A stretch of 64,000 nt of DNA from Ochrobactrum chromiisoli (GCF_026241335.1 NZ_JAPHAV010000007.1:124001-188000), one strand, 5' to 3'. Counted from the first letter of the stretch, positions 17,345 through 27,023 are shown. Made by a program: numbers and translations. Notes: generated from the letters alone by a model not told the origin.

Positions 17345-18460
17345 CTAAATCTTGTTGCCGATTGGAAAGCCGGTTGAGACTTTTCTCACCGGCATTTCAT
17401 CGGTGGGAATAATCCAGCCACCGCGAATGGCGATGCGAACTTCATCGCCTTCTTCCAGCCGTATCGGATCGCGCACTTCAAAATGCAGATGAATATCCGG
17501 CTTGGTGAGCGGATGCGCCTCAATGCGTGAACCGCCACCGCGATAGACGGAACGTTTGACACGCACCCGAATGCCGCCGATTTCAGTCAATGCCAGATCT
17601 TCTGCACGAACGCAGAGTTTCGCATTGGCTCGCGGCATTTCGATGCCGGAACAACGCACCTCTGCACGGCTTCCCAGCACCAGCGCCTCGCAATGTCCCG
17701 CTTGCGCAAAGGACACCACCTCCGCAGCCAGAACCATGCCATGCGCGATGAAGGACGCGACCATTTCGCTGGCCGGTTCCTCGTAAAGCTTGCGCGGCGT
17801 ATCGAACTGCTGAAGCTTGCCGTGATCAAGCACCGCAATCCGGTCCGCAAGCGCCATGGCCTCGGCCTGATCATGGGTGATGTAGATAATCGTCGTGCCG
17901 GTGCGCTTGTGAAAAGCTGCAAACTCATCTTCCATCGAAGCACGCAAATGCACATCAAGATTGGCAAGCGGTTCATCAAACAACACCAGCGACGGCGCTG
18001 CTACCAGACAACGGGCCAAAGCCACGCGCTGCCGCTGACCACCCGAAAGATTGGCCGGACGGCGGTCGCCGAAACCATCCAGATCGACCAGAGCCAAAGC
18101 TTCCGTGATGCGACGCTCACGTTCTGCCTTCGGCACTTTCGCGACTTTAAGGCTATAGCCGACATTCTCGGCAACCGTCATATGCGGCCAGAGCGCATAA
18201 TTCTGGAAGACGATACCGACCTGCCGCTTTTCCGGTGGCACGCTGCCATCAACATGGGAAACGCGGCTTTCACCAATGTGGATTTCACCGCCGTCAACAT
18301 CTTCAAAACCTGCAATCATACGCAGCAGTGTGGTCTTGCCGCAGCCGGATGGTCCGAGAATGGCAACAAATTCGCCGTCCTTGACATCAAGCGACACTTC
18401 AGACAGGGCCTGAAACTCGTTGAAGACTTTGGAAACAGAAGCAATTTTCAGTCGCGCCAT
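17345..18460 (-). CDS. ABC transporter ATP-binding protein (Fe3+/polyamine/AEP type)
   Basis: 371 residues with Walker A GPSGCGKTT (near 36), signature LSGGQRQRVALAR, Walker B LVLFDEP and the H-loop ITHDQAEAM, then a C-terminal TOBE-like regulatory domain. It belongs to the importer class serving Fe3+, polyamines, thiamine or 2-aminoethylphosphonate. Its start overlaps the end of the permease gene by 13 bp, indicating translational coupling. The substrate is not settled by the sequence. Confidence 0.9.
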   Translation of the reverse strand: MARLKIASVSKVFNEFQALSEVSLDVKDGEFVAILGPSGCGKTTLLRMIAGFEDVDGGEIHIGESRVSHVDGSVPPEKRQVGIVFQNYALWPHMTVAENVGYSLKVAKVPKAERERRITEALALVDLDGFGDRRPANLSGGQRQRVALARCLVAAPSLVLFDEPLANLDVHLRASMEDEFAAFHKRTGTTIIYITHDQAEAMALADRIAVLDHGKLQQFDTPRKLYEEPASEMVASFIAHGMVLAAEVVSFAQAGHCEALVLGSRAEVRCSGIEMPRANAKLCVRAEDLALTEIGGIRVRVKRSVYRGGGSRIEAHPLTKPDIHLHFEVRDPIRLEEGDEVRIAIRGGWIIPTDEMPVRKVSTGFPIGNKI

Positions 18461-20148
18461 GGCAGCACCCCGTTTGGAAGACGCCGCGCAAACAGATTTG
18501 TTGTAAGCATCAGCATGAATGTCACCGCAACGGCCAGAATGGATATGGCAGCCGCATAGGCGGAATCACCCGCCTGTTCAAAAGAAAACATCACCACGCC
18601 CAGCGTTTCCGATCCCGACGCCCAGAGAAGCGCCGACACCGTCAACTCACAGAATGCGGTCATGAAAATGAGCACCCCGCCTGCAAGCGTCGCTGGTGCG
18701 ACCAGAGGAAATATAATGGTCCTGAGCCGATAGAAAAGGCCAGCGCCTGCAATTCGCGCGGCTTCTTCCAGCGCACGGTCAATCTGATGCAGACCAGCAA
18801 CCGTTGGCCGCAGCGCCAGCACGAAGAAGCGTGCGAGATAAGCAAACAGGATGATCCAGAGCGTATTATAGAGGCTGACACCAACCACCGGAAGCGGTTT
18901 CAGAAACAGGAGCAGGCAAGCAATCGCCAGCACGACGCCCGGCAACGCATAGGGCATCTCGGCTGCAAAATTAAGGATCGGCGTCCAGCGCCGTTTGCGC
19001 CATGCCAACATATAAGCAAGCGGAACCGCAATCAGCACGGCAAAACCCGCCGTCACCACCGACAAAAGAATACTGTTGCCAAACGCACGGGCTGAACCGC
19101 TGTGTTCAAGCATGACAAAGCGGAAATTTTCAAGCGTGGCCGTCGCAAATGTCAGCGGCACGCCATAGGCCGGAACCAGTGCTGAAAGTGTTAGACCAAT
19201 CAACGGCAGAAACAGCACGATCACGATCAACAGCCATGCAGCCATTTCCGCCCAAACACACCATGCGCCGAGCGCAAAAGGGGCCGCTGGCAGCGACGTC
19301 GAAACAATGCGGAAATCACGACGACGCGAGGCATAATCCTGCGCGGCAATGCCTGCCATGGCAATCAGACCAATCAGCACCGAAAGCACTGCAACACTGG
19401 AGAGAACAGCCGGCCCACCGCCCGCAAGACGCTGATAAATCAGCGTTGGCAGAACGAGATAATTCGATGGAATTCCCAGGAAAGCCGGGATGCCGAAATT
19501 GCCGACACACGACACGAAAGCAAGCGCCGCGGCACCGATAATTGATGGCGTCATCAGCGGCAGGATAATGGTGCGCAGAACGGTCCATTTGCTTCCACCG
19601 GCACTCAGACCTGCTTCGACCAGCTCGCGCGGGAGTTTGCGCAAACCCGCCCGCACAATCAGAAAGACCAGCGGTCCATATTGCACACCGAGCAGAAAAA
19701 TAATGCCCCATACGGAATAAAGCGGATTACGGCTTCCCAGCGGCGGCGCCATGCCGATAATCTTGAGGAACTGGCTTGAAGGCCCGAAAAGCTGGAGCCA
19801 GGCCAGCGCTGTTACCTGCGGGGCAATCAGCAGCGGAGTAACGTAAAAAAGCACAAAGACATTGCGCCCGCGCATATCCGTAAGGCCGACGAGCAACGCC
19901 GCCACAATGCCAAACACCAACGCCAGCAGCGTGCCGCCAATACCGATTTGAAGGGAATGCCATGTGGCAACCCATGTCGAACGGTGGCTGAGTGTTTCAG
20001 AAAGAACGGATGTCGAAAACTGCCCTTGCGGCGCAACAAGCTCAACGAGCAGACGCATAATGGGCAGAAGCGACAGCACCGCAACAATCAGCGTTACACC
20101 AACAATCAGGGCCGCATCACGGCCCTGAATATCTCGAAACATGCGCAT
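18448..20148 (-). CDS. ABC transporter permease, fused two-domain type
   Basis: 566 residues holding two tandem binding-protein-dependent permease domains, each with six membrane segments and an EAA loop (LVEAGLSAGGSKWTVLRTIILP in the first half, ALEEAARIAGAGLFYRLRTIIFP in the second, written here in outline only). This fused layout is typical of the FbpB/SfuB and related importers. It begins six bases after the binding-protein stop, with GGA before the ATG, and overlaps the ATPase gene. Confidence 0.9.
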   Translation of the reverse strand: MRMFRDIQGRDAALIVGVTLIVAVLSLLPIMRLLVELVAPQGQFSTSVLSETLSHRSTWVATWHSLQIGIGGTLLALVFGIVAALLVGLTDMRGRNVFVLFYVTPLLIAPQVTALAWLQLFGPSSQFLKIIGMAPPLGSRNPLYSVWGIIFLLGVQYGPLVFLIVRAGLRKLPRELVEAGLSAGGSKWTVLRTIILPLMTPSIIGAAALAFVSCVGNFGIPAFLGIPSNYLVLPTLIYQRLAGGGPAVLSSVAVLSVLIGLIAMAGIAAQDYASRRRDFRIVSTSLPAAPFALGAWCVWAEMAAWLLIVIVLFLPLIGLTLSALVPAYGVPLTFATATLENFRFVMLEHSGSARAFGNSILLSVVTAGFAVLIAVPLAYMLAWRKRRWTPILNFAAEMPYALPGVVLAIACLLLFLKPLPVVGVSLYNTLWIILFAYLARFFVLALRPTVAGLHQIDRALEEAARIAGAGLFYRLRTIIFPLVAPATLAGGVLIFMTAFCELTVSALLWASGSETLGVVMFSFEQAGDSAYAAAISILAVAVTFMLMLTTNLFARRLPNGVLPWRD

Positions 20149-20154
20149 TTCGTT

Positions 20155-21135
20155 TTATCCGCCAAACAGCTCGGAAAACTGCTTCTTATCGGCATCCGCC
20201 TGATCGAGAACCTTCTGGGTGTCGATAGACATGATATTGATCTTGGTGCCTTCCGGCAGCCATGCAGGGTGGCCGACACCTTCCTTGGCAGGCAGATAGC
20301 CCTGCTCAAGTGCCAGCTTCTGGCCGTCATCCGACAGGATAAAATCAACGAACTTCTTGGCGCCATCCACGTTCTTGGCGGTCGCCATGATCGCAACGGG
20401 TTCAGTCACGGCAGGCACACCTTCCGACGGGAAGACGAACTCAATCGGTGAGCCTTTGGCCTTGGCATTGAGCGCCATGAAGTCAACCAGAATACCGTAT
20501 GGCTTTTCGCCACTCGCAACAGATTTCAGCACGGCGCCATTGCCCTTGACGCTGGCCAGTTCATTGGTCTTGAGGTTCTTGAAATAATCCCAGCCAAGAT
20601 CCTTGTTGAGCGCGAAACCGCTTAAGAGATAGGCCGCAGCACCCGAATAAAGCGGGTTCGGCATCACAACCTGACCCTTATACTCGGCCTTGGTAAGATC
20701 GGACCAATGCTCCGGCTTCTCAGCCGCGCCCGTGTTATAAGCAATCCCAGTGGTGATCAGCTTGGAGCCGAAATAGGTCTTGTCGGCGTCATAGCTGTCC
20801 GCAGCAAAACCATCGACTTTGGCGTCCGTGTAAGGCAGCAGACGCTTGTCCTTCTTGAGACCTTCCATTGTCACCGCATCAGCGATCAGCAGAACGTCAG
20901 GCTGTGGCGCACCAGCCGAAAACTCGGCGGCAAGCTTGGTGAGGAGTTCGCTCGTTCCCGAACGGAAAATCTGAACATCCGTATCGGGGTTCGCCTTGCG
21001 GAAAGCTTCAACCGTCTTGGCCGCATCGGCCTCCGGCTGCGACGTGTAAAGCGTCAGCGTGTCGGCCTGTGCGACCGCCATGGACAGAGCAAGAAGAGCT
21101 GGAATGGCCGTTGCCCGCTTCAACATCTTGGTCAT
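20155..21135 (-). CDS. Periplasmic substrate-binding protein of ABC importer
   Basis: 326 residues from the ATG at 21135, beginning with a signal peptide (basic MTKMLKR, hydrophobic core, cleavage after VAQA). It is an extracellular solute-binding protein of the Fe3+/thiamine/AEP cluster (LTLYTSQPEADAAKTVEAF start, AEYKGQVVMPNPLYSGAA hinge). I do not see the paired Tyr residues that bind iron in FbpA, so ferric iron is doubtful; organophosphonate, polyamine or amino acid-like ligands remain possible. A longer frame from 21264 would have to start at or before the predicted promoter and is rejected. Confidence 0.85.
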   Translation of the reverse strand: MTKMLKRATAIPALLALSMAVAQADTLTLYTSQPEADAAKTVEAFRKANPDTDVQIFRSGTSELLTKLAAEFSAGAPQPDVLLIADAVTMEGLKKDKRLLPYTDAKVDGFAADSYDADKTYFGSKLITTGIAYNTGAAEKPEHWSDLTKAEYKGQVVMPNPLYSGAAAYLLSGFALNKDLGWDYFKNLKTNELASVKGNGAVLKSVASGEKPYGILVDFMALNAKAKGSPIEFVFPSEGVPAVTEPVAIMATAKNVDGAKKFVDFILSDDGQKLALEQGYLPAKEGVGHPAWLPEGTKINIMSIDTQKVLDQADADKKQFSELFGG

Positions 21136-21469
21136 TGAGATTGCTCCTCGAATTTCTGTGTGATTTTCAGCAGCATGGGCTGCCGCTCCGGCGTGATTAC
21201 GCTGCATACGAGCTGAAATGGCGCAGATACTGTCATATCGAGAAGCGCGATCATTCCTGTTCATGACTCACCTGTCAAACAAATCTCTAAAACATCTGCC
21301 GGAAAATCGGAAATGATTTCAAAAAGCAAAATGCCCTCCAGCAGATTTCTGATCCGCAGAAGGGCATTGATCAAATGACCCATTTAACCTTCCGCATCCC
21401 TCCAACTCGGAGGCGATGCGGATGCCATAAAGGTCTTAGACTTCAATTATATGACAATGTGAATCAGAT
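21136..21469 (-). promoter_or_regulatory. Leader between amaA and the ABC importer
   Basis: A 334-bp spacer without a gene. On the minus strand a good promoter is visible: TTGACA (21272-21277), 17-nt spacer, AATGAT (21249-21254). Upstream of it lie two hairpins past the amaA stop: 21392-21421 (CCGCATC-CCTCC arms, one-base bulge) and 21330-21368 (ATGCCCT with AGGGCAT), the latter followed by a T-rich run on the minus strand, hence a probable amaA terminator. Confidence 0.55.
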
Positions 21470-22753
21470 TCAAATAATTATCTCAGCGGCGTGCGCAACC
21501 TGTGCGCCTGCTTCATAATAAGCTTCGCGCAAACCACGGAAGCTCTGCTCTTTGGGATCGCTGACCGGCAGAGGAAGACCGGCCTCACCGATCTCGCCTG
21601 AAACAAGCTGCGCGAGACATTTGCCAAAAACCGTACCCGGCGCAATGCCACGCCCATTATAGCCGGAGAATCCCACGACATTGCGCGCAAGGCGATGAAA
21701 CTTCGGTAGACTGTCATTGGTCATGCCGATCTTGCCATACCATTCGGCTTCAAACTCAACGTTGCCAATTTGCGGGAAGAGACGCTTGAGCGACTTCTTC
21801 GCCCATGCCTTGTGCACACTCGCACCCGTGTTGCGCAGCGCACCAACACTGCCAAACACCAGACGGCCCTGTTGGTCAAAGCGGAAAGAGGAAAGGACTT
21901 CCTTTGTGTCCCATACGCCCTGACGTTCCGGCAGAATGCTTTTCTTCAAATTGTCTGAAAGCGGCTTTGTCGCCATGTTAAAATAGGGCAGATGCACAAG
22001 CTCGGCGCGCACTTCTGCCCATGGCGCATTGGTATAGGCATTGGTTGCAACCACCACCCAATCAGCTGTCACCGTGCCGGAAGCAGTCTTCACCACCCAT
22101 TTGCCGTTCTGCTCACTGGCACCTGTCACAGGGCTTTGCGTAAAAATCTGGGCACCCGCAGCAGTGGCTGCATGGGCCAGCCCGCGTACATAGGCAAGCG
22201 GCTGAATGGTGCCCGCACGCAGGTCCAGCAGCGACCCCGCATAGGCTTGGGTACCAACCTTTAATTCCGTTTCCTTCCCATCAAGCAGCTTCACATTGGC
22301 ACCGCGCCGCGCCCATTGTTCGTAGCGATCTTCAAGTTCCTTGAAACCTTTTTGACCGACAGCGCAATGAAGCGTGCCCTGCTTTTCAACTTCGCAGGCA
22401 ATCTTGTGTTTTTCGATGATTTCAAAAACCAGCTTGGGCGCATTGCCGAGCACCTCAAGCAAACGGTCGCCATATTTTTCGCCCAGCACACCCGGCAAGT
22501 CATCCGGCATAACCCACATGCCGGCATTGACCAGACCAACATTGCGGCCCGAACCGCCATAGCCGATCTCAATGCCTTCCAGCACGATTGCCTTTGTGCC
22601 TTTCTCGGCCAGATGCAACGCGGTCGAAAGCCCGGTAAATCCGCCGCCAACAATCACCACGTCGGCAGTCAGATCGCCCCTAAGTGCCGTGGTTTTCGGT
22701 GCAGCCGGTGCGGTCTTTTCCCAAAGGCCATGAGAGCGCGGATCATTAAGCAT
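21470..22753 (-). CDS. amaA: FAD-dependent amino acid oxidase, probable L-pipecolate oxidase AmaA
   Basis: A 427-residue DadA/glycine-oxidase-type flavoprotein. The FAD-binding motif VVIVGGGFTGLSTALHLAEKG starts near residue 32, and a C-terminal GYNGRGIAPGTVFGK segment closes the flavin site. The family includes gamma-glutamylputrescine oxidase and AmaA. I favour AmaA, which oxidises L-pipecolate to piperideine-6-carboxylate, because hglS and amaB, the later steps of the same lysine route, lie just across a LysR gene, and the length equals that of Pseudomonas AmaA (about 428). Polyamine oxidation is the main alternative. Confidence 0.72.
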   Translation of the reverse strand: MLNDPRSHGLWEKTAPAAPKTTALRGDLTADVVIVGGGFTGLSTALHLAEKGTKAIVLEGIEIGYGGSGRNVGLVNAGMWVMPDDLPGVLGEKYGDRLLEVLGNAPKLVFEIIEKHKIACEVEKQGTLHCAVGQKGFKELEDRYEQWARRGANVKLLDGKETELKVGTQAYAGSLLDLRAGTIQPLAYVRGLAHAATAAGAQIFTQSPVTGASEQNGKWVVKTASGTVTADWVVVATNAYTNAPWAEVRAELVHLPYFNMATKPLSDNLKKSILPERQGVWDTKEVLSSFRFDQQGRLVFGSVGALRNTGASVHKAWAKKSLKRLFPQIGNVEFEAEWYGKIGMTNDSLPKFHRLARNVVGFSGYNGRGIAPGTVFGKCLAQLVSGEIGEAGLPLPVSDPKEQSFRGLREAYYEAGAQVAHAAEIII

Positions 22754-22874
22754 GGAGAGACAACCATTTCATATAACGAAAAACAAACGGCTTTTACCGT
22801 CCCAACTATTTCACGCGCCGGAAGTCTCAAGAACAGCAATATTTCTGCAACAATTCATGCCGGTTTGGAATGAA

Positions 22875-23786
22875 CTACCCCAAAGCAATTGGGTTGCTCA
22901 CCTGCCCCCCAATCCACTGGCAGAAAACCTGTGTCAGCGGATTTTCGAGTTTGCCTTCCGGGACAACGAGATAGTAATCATTTTCGGTCCGCATCGGCTG
23001 CTCGAAAAGCATGACCAGTTCGCCATTACGCAATTCCTGCTCAATCAGATAAAGCGGCAACAGCGCAAAGCCTAGACCTGCAAGTGCCGCCCCAATCACC
23101 ATCGAAAACTGATCGAAACGGTGGCCACGATAAGCGGACTTGCCTTCAACGCCACAACTTTCAAACCATTGCGCCCACATTTTGGGCCGCGTTGCGAGAT
23201 GCAGCAGCGGCTCATCTTCCAGCTCTTCCGGCGTTGCCGGATGCCGTGCTTTAAGAAGACTCGGACTTGCCACAGGCACAATCACCTCTGAGCAGAGAAA
23301 AGTGCAGGTCGCATGTGCCCACACCGGCTGACCATAATGGATAGCCAGATCAAACGGCTGTTCTTCAAAGTCGAAAACACCAGAGCGTGAAGCCACATTG
23401 ATGGCAATGCCGGGATGTTTTTCGACGAAATCAGGAATACGCGGCATCAGCCAGCGTGTGCCAAAAGTTGGCAAAGTCGCTATGCTGAACGAGGATGTCG
23501 ACTGTGCTGACGCCATGGCGCGCAGCATCGTGTCTTCCGTCTGGTTGAGCAGCCGCCGCACTTCCGGCAGAAATTTTCGTCCTGCATCCGAGAGAAGAAT
23601 ACGCTGGCGAATGCGCTCAAACAGCAGCACACCCAGCTGACTTTCAAGATCCTTGATCTGGCGGCTGACGGCACTTTGCGTGAGATTGAGTTCATGTGCG
23701 GCTTGCGTAAAACTCCCGTGACGGGCTGCACACTCAAAGGCTTGCAGCGTGGCAATATCAGGGATCAGTCTCCTGCTCAGCTTCAT
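22875..23786 (-). CDS. LysR-family regulator
   Basis: 303 residues with an N-terminal HTH of the GcvA/AmpR-like branch (ATLQAFECAARHGSFTQAA, then LTQSAVSRQIKDLESQLG) and a C-terminal periplasmic-binding-type effector domain. It is divergent from hglS with 148 bp between and shares the strand of amaA, 121 bp upstream of that gene. The position suggests it senses a lysine-route intermediate and controls hglS, amaB and possibly amaA. Confidence 0.85.
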   Translation of the reverse strand: MKLSRRLIPDIATLQAFECAARHGSFTQAAHELNLTQSAVSRQIKDLESQLGVLLFERIRQRILLSDAGRKFLPEVRRLLNQTEDTMLRAMASAQSTSSFSIATLPTFGTRWLMPRIPDFVEKHPGIAINVASRSGVFDFEEQPFDLAIHYGQPVWAHATCTFLCSEVIVPVASPSLLKARHPATPEELEDEPLLHLATRPKMWAQWFESCGVEGKSAYRGHRFDQFSMVIGAALAGLGFALLPLYLIEQELRNGELVMLFEQPMRTENDYYLVVPEGKLENPLTQVFCQWIGGQVSNPIALG

Positions 23787-23934
23787 TCCAATCTCGCATT
23801 AACATAGTTGCTTTCGTCGCGATCATAACCCCAAAACGGCTGATATGATACATTTTCATCATAATCGCGGTATGTTTTTTGAAAATCGACATACCAGTTA
23901 AGCAGACGGTCCAACTTCTACGGAAGCTCTTGCA

Positions 23935-25335
23935 ATGAACGCGCAGAAATTCGTTTCGCCGGACGCCATTCGCTCCGCCTTTTCGGCAGCCATGTCGGCC
24001 ATGTATAAGGAAGAAGTGCCTGCTTATGGCACGTTGATGGAACTCGTCTCCGATGTGAACGCAAAAGTTCTCGCAGACGACAAGCATCTGCATGAGCGTC
24101 TGACGGAAACAGATTCGCTCGAACGCATTTCCGAAGAACGTCACGGTGCCATTCGTTTGGGCACTGCCGCTGAGCTTTCCATGATGCGCCGCGCTTTCTC
24201 GGTCATGGGCATGTTCCCGGTTGGTTACTACGATTTGAGTGCCGCTGGTGTGCCAGTGCATTCCACCGCCTTCCGCCCGATCGACGATAGCGCACTCAAG
24301 CACAATCCGTTCCGTGTTTTCACCTCGCTCCTGCGCCTTGATCTGATCTCTGATGAGAAGCTGCGCGAAGAATCGGAAGACGTTCTCGCGAAGCGCCAAA
24401 TCTTCACGCCGGGCGCAATTGCGCTTGTCGAGAAGGCGGAAGCCAATGGCGGCCTTGATGAAGCTGACGCGAAGACCTTCGTTGCAGAAGTGCTCGAAAC
24501 ATTCCGCTGGCACGATCATGCCAATGTCAGCGCTGAGCTGTACCACCGCCTCCACGATGCGCATCGCCTGATCGCCGACGTTGTTTCCTTCAAGGGACCG
24601 CACATCAACCACCTGACACCACGCACGCTCGACATCGACGCCGTGCAGGCCCAGATGCCGGATCGCGGCATTAATCCGAAGGCAGTTGTCGAAGGTCCAC
24701 CAACCCGCAAATGCCCGATCCTTCTGCGCCAGACCTCGTTCAAAGCACTGGAAGAAGAAGTTTCGTTCGTCAACGCAGACGGCACCTGGACCCCAGGCTC
24801 CCACACTGCCCGTTTCGGTGAAATCGAACAGCGTGGCGTTGCCCTGACGCCAAAGGGCCGTGCGCTTTACGACAAGCTGCTCAACGACACCCGCGCCATT
24901 GTCCGCCCAGCGCCTGATGGCTCGAATTCGGCTGAATATGTGAAGGCACTGAGCGACACCTTTGCCGCTTTCCCGGATACATGGGCAGGCATTCGCGAAG
25001 AAGCGCTTGGCTATTTCGCCTATTCGGTCAAGGATGCTGCACGTCTTGCAGCTTTCAAACCCGATACCGATATTGAAACTCTGATCGAAGGCGGCGCAGT
25101 CCAGTTCGATCCGATCATCTATGAAGACTTCCTGCCGGTCAGTGCGGCTGGTATCTTCCAGTCAAATCTGGGCGACGACGATGCGCAGGATTTTGTGGAA
25201 AGCCCGAACCAGAAGCGTTTCGAGGAAGACCTTGGCGCCAAAGTTCTTAATGAATTCGAGCATTATGCTCGCATCGAACGCGAAACCATTAGAGCTGTAC
25301 AGGCCCGCCTGAGCGGTCTTGAAGCAGCAGAATAA
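23935..25335 (+). CDS. hglS: 2-oxoadipate dioxygenase/decarboxylase (D-2-hydroxyglutarate synthase)
   Basis: A 466-residue DUF1338 (YdcJ) protein. In Pseudomonas putida this family member, HglS, converts 2-oxoadipate to D-2-hydroxyglutarate in D-lysine/pipecolate breakdown, using a metal held by two His and one Glu. Here His70 and Arg74 (EERHGAIRLG), His226 (GPHINHLTPR) and Glu296 (RFGEIEQRG) occupy the equivalent places. ATG 23935 follows GGAAGC. It is the first gene downstream of the divergent LysR gene, with amaB 132 bp on, separated by a palindromic repeat. Confidence 0.9.
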   Translation: MNAQKFVSPDAIRSAFSAAMSAMYKEEVPAYGTLMELVSDVNAKVLADDKHLHERLTETDSLERISEERHGAIRLGTAAELSMMRRAFSVMGMFPVGYYDLSAAGVPVHSTAFRPIDDSALKHNPFRVFTSLLRLDLISDEKLREESEDVLAKRQIFTPGAIALVEKAEANGGLDEADAKTFVAEVLETFRWHDHANVSAELYHRLHDAHRLIADVVSFKGPHINHLTPRTLDIDAVQAQMPDRGINPKAVVEGPPTRKCPILLRQTSFKALEEEVSFVNADGTWTPGSHTARFGEIEQRGVALTPKGRALYDKLLNDTRAIVRPAPDGSNSAEYVKALSDTFAAFPDTWAGIREEALGYFAYSVKDAARLAAFKPDTDIETLIEGGAVQFDPIIYEDFLPVSAAGIFQSNLGDDDAQDFVESPNQKRFEEDLGAKVLNEFEHYARIERETIRAVQARLSGLEAAE

Positions 25336-25339
25336 CTAA

Positions 25340-25441
25340 GCATTTCCAGCAAAAGTGCGAAGCGGTTTTGCGTCGGACAATGCGTAAATATAAACAACGA
25401 GAGCAGTAACTACGAACCCGCTCTAATTTAAACTGCTCTCG
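25340..25441. repeat. RIME-like palindromic repeat, copy 2 (two modules)
   Basis: Module 1 (25340-25384) begins GCATTTCCAGC and ends AATGCG. Module 2 is the inverted pair CGAGAGCAG (25398-25406) and CTGCTCTCG (25433-25441). It fills most of the hglS-amaB gap and ends 14 bp before the amaB ribosome site. Module 1 is close to that of the copy at 27881. Confidence 0.8.
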
Positions 25442-25467
25442 TGATTAAGCCGGTTAAGAGGATAAAC

Positions 25468-27000
25468 ATGAACACCACTGTTAAAAAGCTCGACGTGAAA
25501 AAAGAAGCCGCAGAGCTGCTTTCAAAGCTTGGCGTTGACGCAGCCCTTTACACGTCGGGCGACCTCGCTGGCTTCAGCCCGGTCTCCGGTGAGCAGATCG
25601 CATCGGTCAAGACCCACAGCAAGGACGATGCAGTCAAGATCATCGACAAGGCTGATGAAGCATTCCGCGCATGGCGCACCGTTCCAGCGCCAAAGCGTGG
25701 CGAACTGATCCGCCTCCTGGGTGAAGAACTCCGCGCTTCCAAGGAAGATCTCGGCCGTCTCGTTTCGCTTGAAGCTGGCAAGATCCCTTCGGAAGGCCTC
25801 GGCGAAGTACAGGAAATGATTGACATCTGCGATTTCGCGGTCGGCCTGTCGCGTCAGCTCTACGGTCTCACCATCGCAACCGAACGCGCTGGCCATCGCA
25901 TGATGGAAACCTGGCATCCGCTTGGCGTTGTCGGCGTTATCTCGGCCTTTAACTTCCCTGTTGCTGTCTGGTCGTGGAATGCTGCGCTGGCCATCGTTTG
26001 CGGCAACTCGGTTGTCTGGAAGCCTTCGGAAAAGACTCTTCTGACCGCTCTTGCCTGCGACGCAATCTTCCAGCGCGCACTCAAGCGTTTCGGTGAAGCG
26101 CCAGAAGGCATTGCGCTGCTTCTGCTCGGCGACCGTGAAGTTGGTGAAGTCCTCGTTGACAGCCCGAAGGTTCCAGTTGTTTCGGCAACCGGTTCGACCC
26201 GCATGGGCCGCGAAGTTGGCCCACGTCTTGCAAAGCGTTTTGCGCGTGCGATCCTCGAACTCGGCGGCAACAATGCCGGTATCGTCTGCCCATCGGCAGA
26301 TCTCGACATGGCACTGCGCGCCATCGCTTTCGGTGCAATGGGCACCGCTGGTCAGCGCTGCACCACACTGCGTCGTCTCTTCGTGCATGAAAGCGTTTAC
26401 GACGCACTCGTCCCACGTCTGCAAAAGGCTTATGCCAGCGTTACCGTTGGTTCGCCACTCGAAACCACAGCTCTGGTTGGTCCATTGATCGACAAGGTTG
26501 CTTTCGACAACATGCAGAAGGCACTGAAGGAAGCAGCCGCTCACGGCGGCAAGGTTCAGGGCGGCGAACGCGTCGAAACCGGCCATGAAAACGCTTACTA
26601 TGTGCGCCCGGCAATCGTGGAAATGCCAAAGCAGGAAGGCCCAGTTCTCGAAGAAACTTTCGCACCGATCCTGTACGTCATGAAGTATTCCGATTTCGAC
26701 GACGTGCTGGCGAGCCACAACGAAGTTGGCGCAGGCCTGTCCTCGTCGATCTTCACACTCAACCTGCAGGAAGCAGAACGCTTCCTTTCGGTTGAAGGTT
26801 CGGATTGCGGCATTGCAAACGTCAATATCGGCACTTCGGGTGCTGAAATCGGCGGCGCATTCGGCGGCGAAAAGGAAACCGGTGGCGGTCGTGAATCGGG
26901 TTCGGATGCGTGGAAGGGCTATATGCGCCGCGCAACCAACACCATCAACTACTCGAAGGCTCTGCCGCTCGCACAGGGTGTTTCCTTCGACATCGACTAA
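25468..27000 (+). CDS. amaB: L-2-aminoadipate-6-semialdehyde dehydrogenase (AmaB, ALDH7)
   Basis: A 510-residue aldehyde dehydrogenase of the ALDH7/antiquitin class. Catalytic Cys298 lies in GQRCTTLRR, general base Glu264 in LELGGNNA, and Asn162 in SAFNFPVAVW. In lysine catabolism it oxidises aminoadipate semialdehyde (in balance with piperideine-6-carboxylate, the AmaA product) to 2-aminoadipate using NAD. ATG 25468 follows AAGAGGA; an upstream in-frame GTG at 25441 falls in the repeat. A strong terminator follows. Confidence 0.92.
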   Translation: MNTTVKKLDVKKEAAELLSKLGVDAALYTSGDLAGFSPVSGEQIASVKTHSKDDAVKIIDKADEAFRAWRTVPAPKRGELIRLLGEELRASKEDLGRLVSLEAGKIPSEGLGEVQEMIDICDFAVGLSRQLYGLTIATERAGHRMMETWHPLGVVGVISAFNFPVAVWSWNAALAIVCGNSVVWKPSEKTLLTALACDAIFQRALKRFGEAPEGIALLLLGDREVGEVLVDSPKVPVVSATGSTRMGREVGPRLAKRFARAILELGGNNAGIVCPSADLDMALRAIAFGAMGTAGQRCTTLRRLFVHESVYDALVPRLQKAYASVTVGSPLETTALVGPLIDKVAFDNMQKALKEAAAHGGKVQGGERVETGHENAYYVRPAIVEMPKQEGPVLEETFAPILYVMKYSDFDDVLASHNEVGAGLSSSIFTLNLQEAERFLSVEGSDCGIANVNIGTSGAEIGGAFGGEKETGGGRESGSDAWKGYMRRATNTINYSKALPLAQGVSFDID

Positions 27001-27023
27001 TCGGTCTCACGATAGATAAAAAG

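Noticed and set aside
20155..21135. Ferric iron-binding protein FbpA/SfuA
   Set aside because: The transporter class is right, but the tandem Tyr ligands were not found; substrate left open.
25522..26718. 398-residue open frame on the minus strand
   Set aside because: Antisense shadow of amaB, whose catalytic Cys and Glu motifs prove the plus-strand reading.
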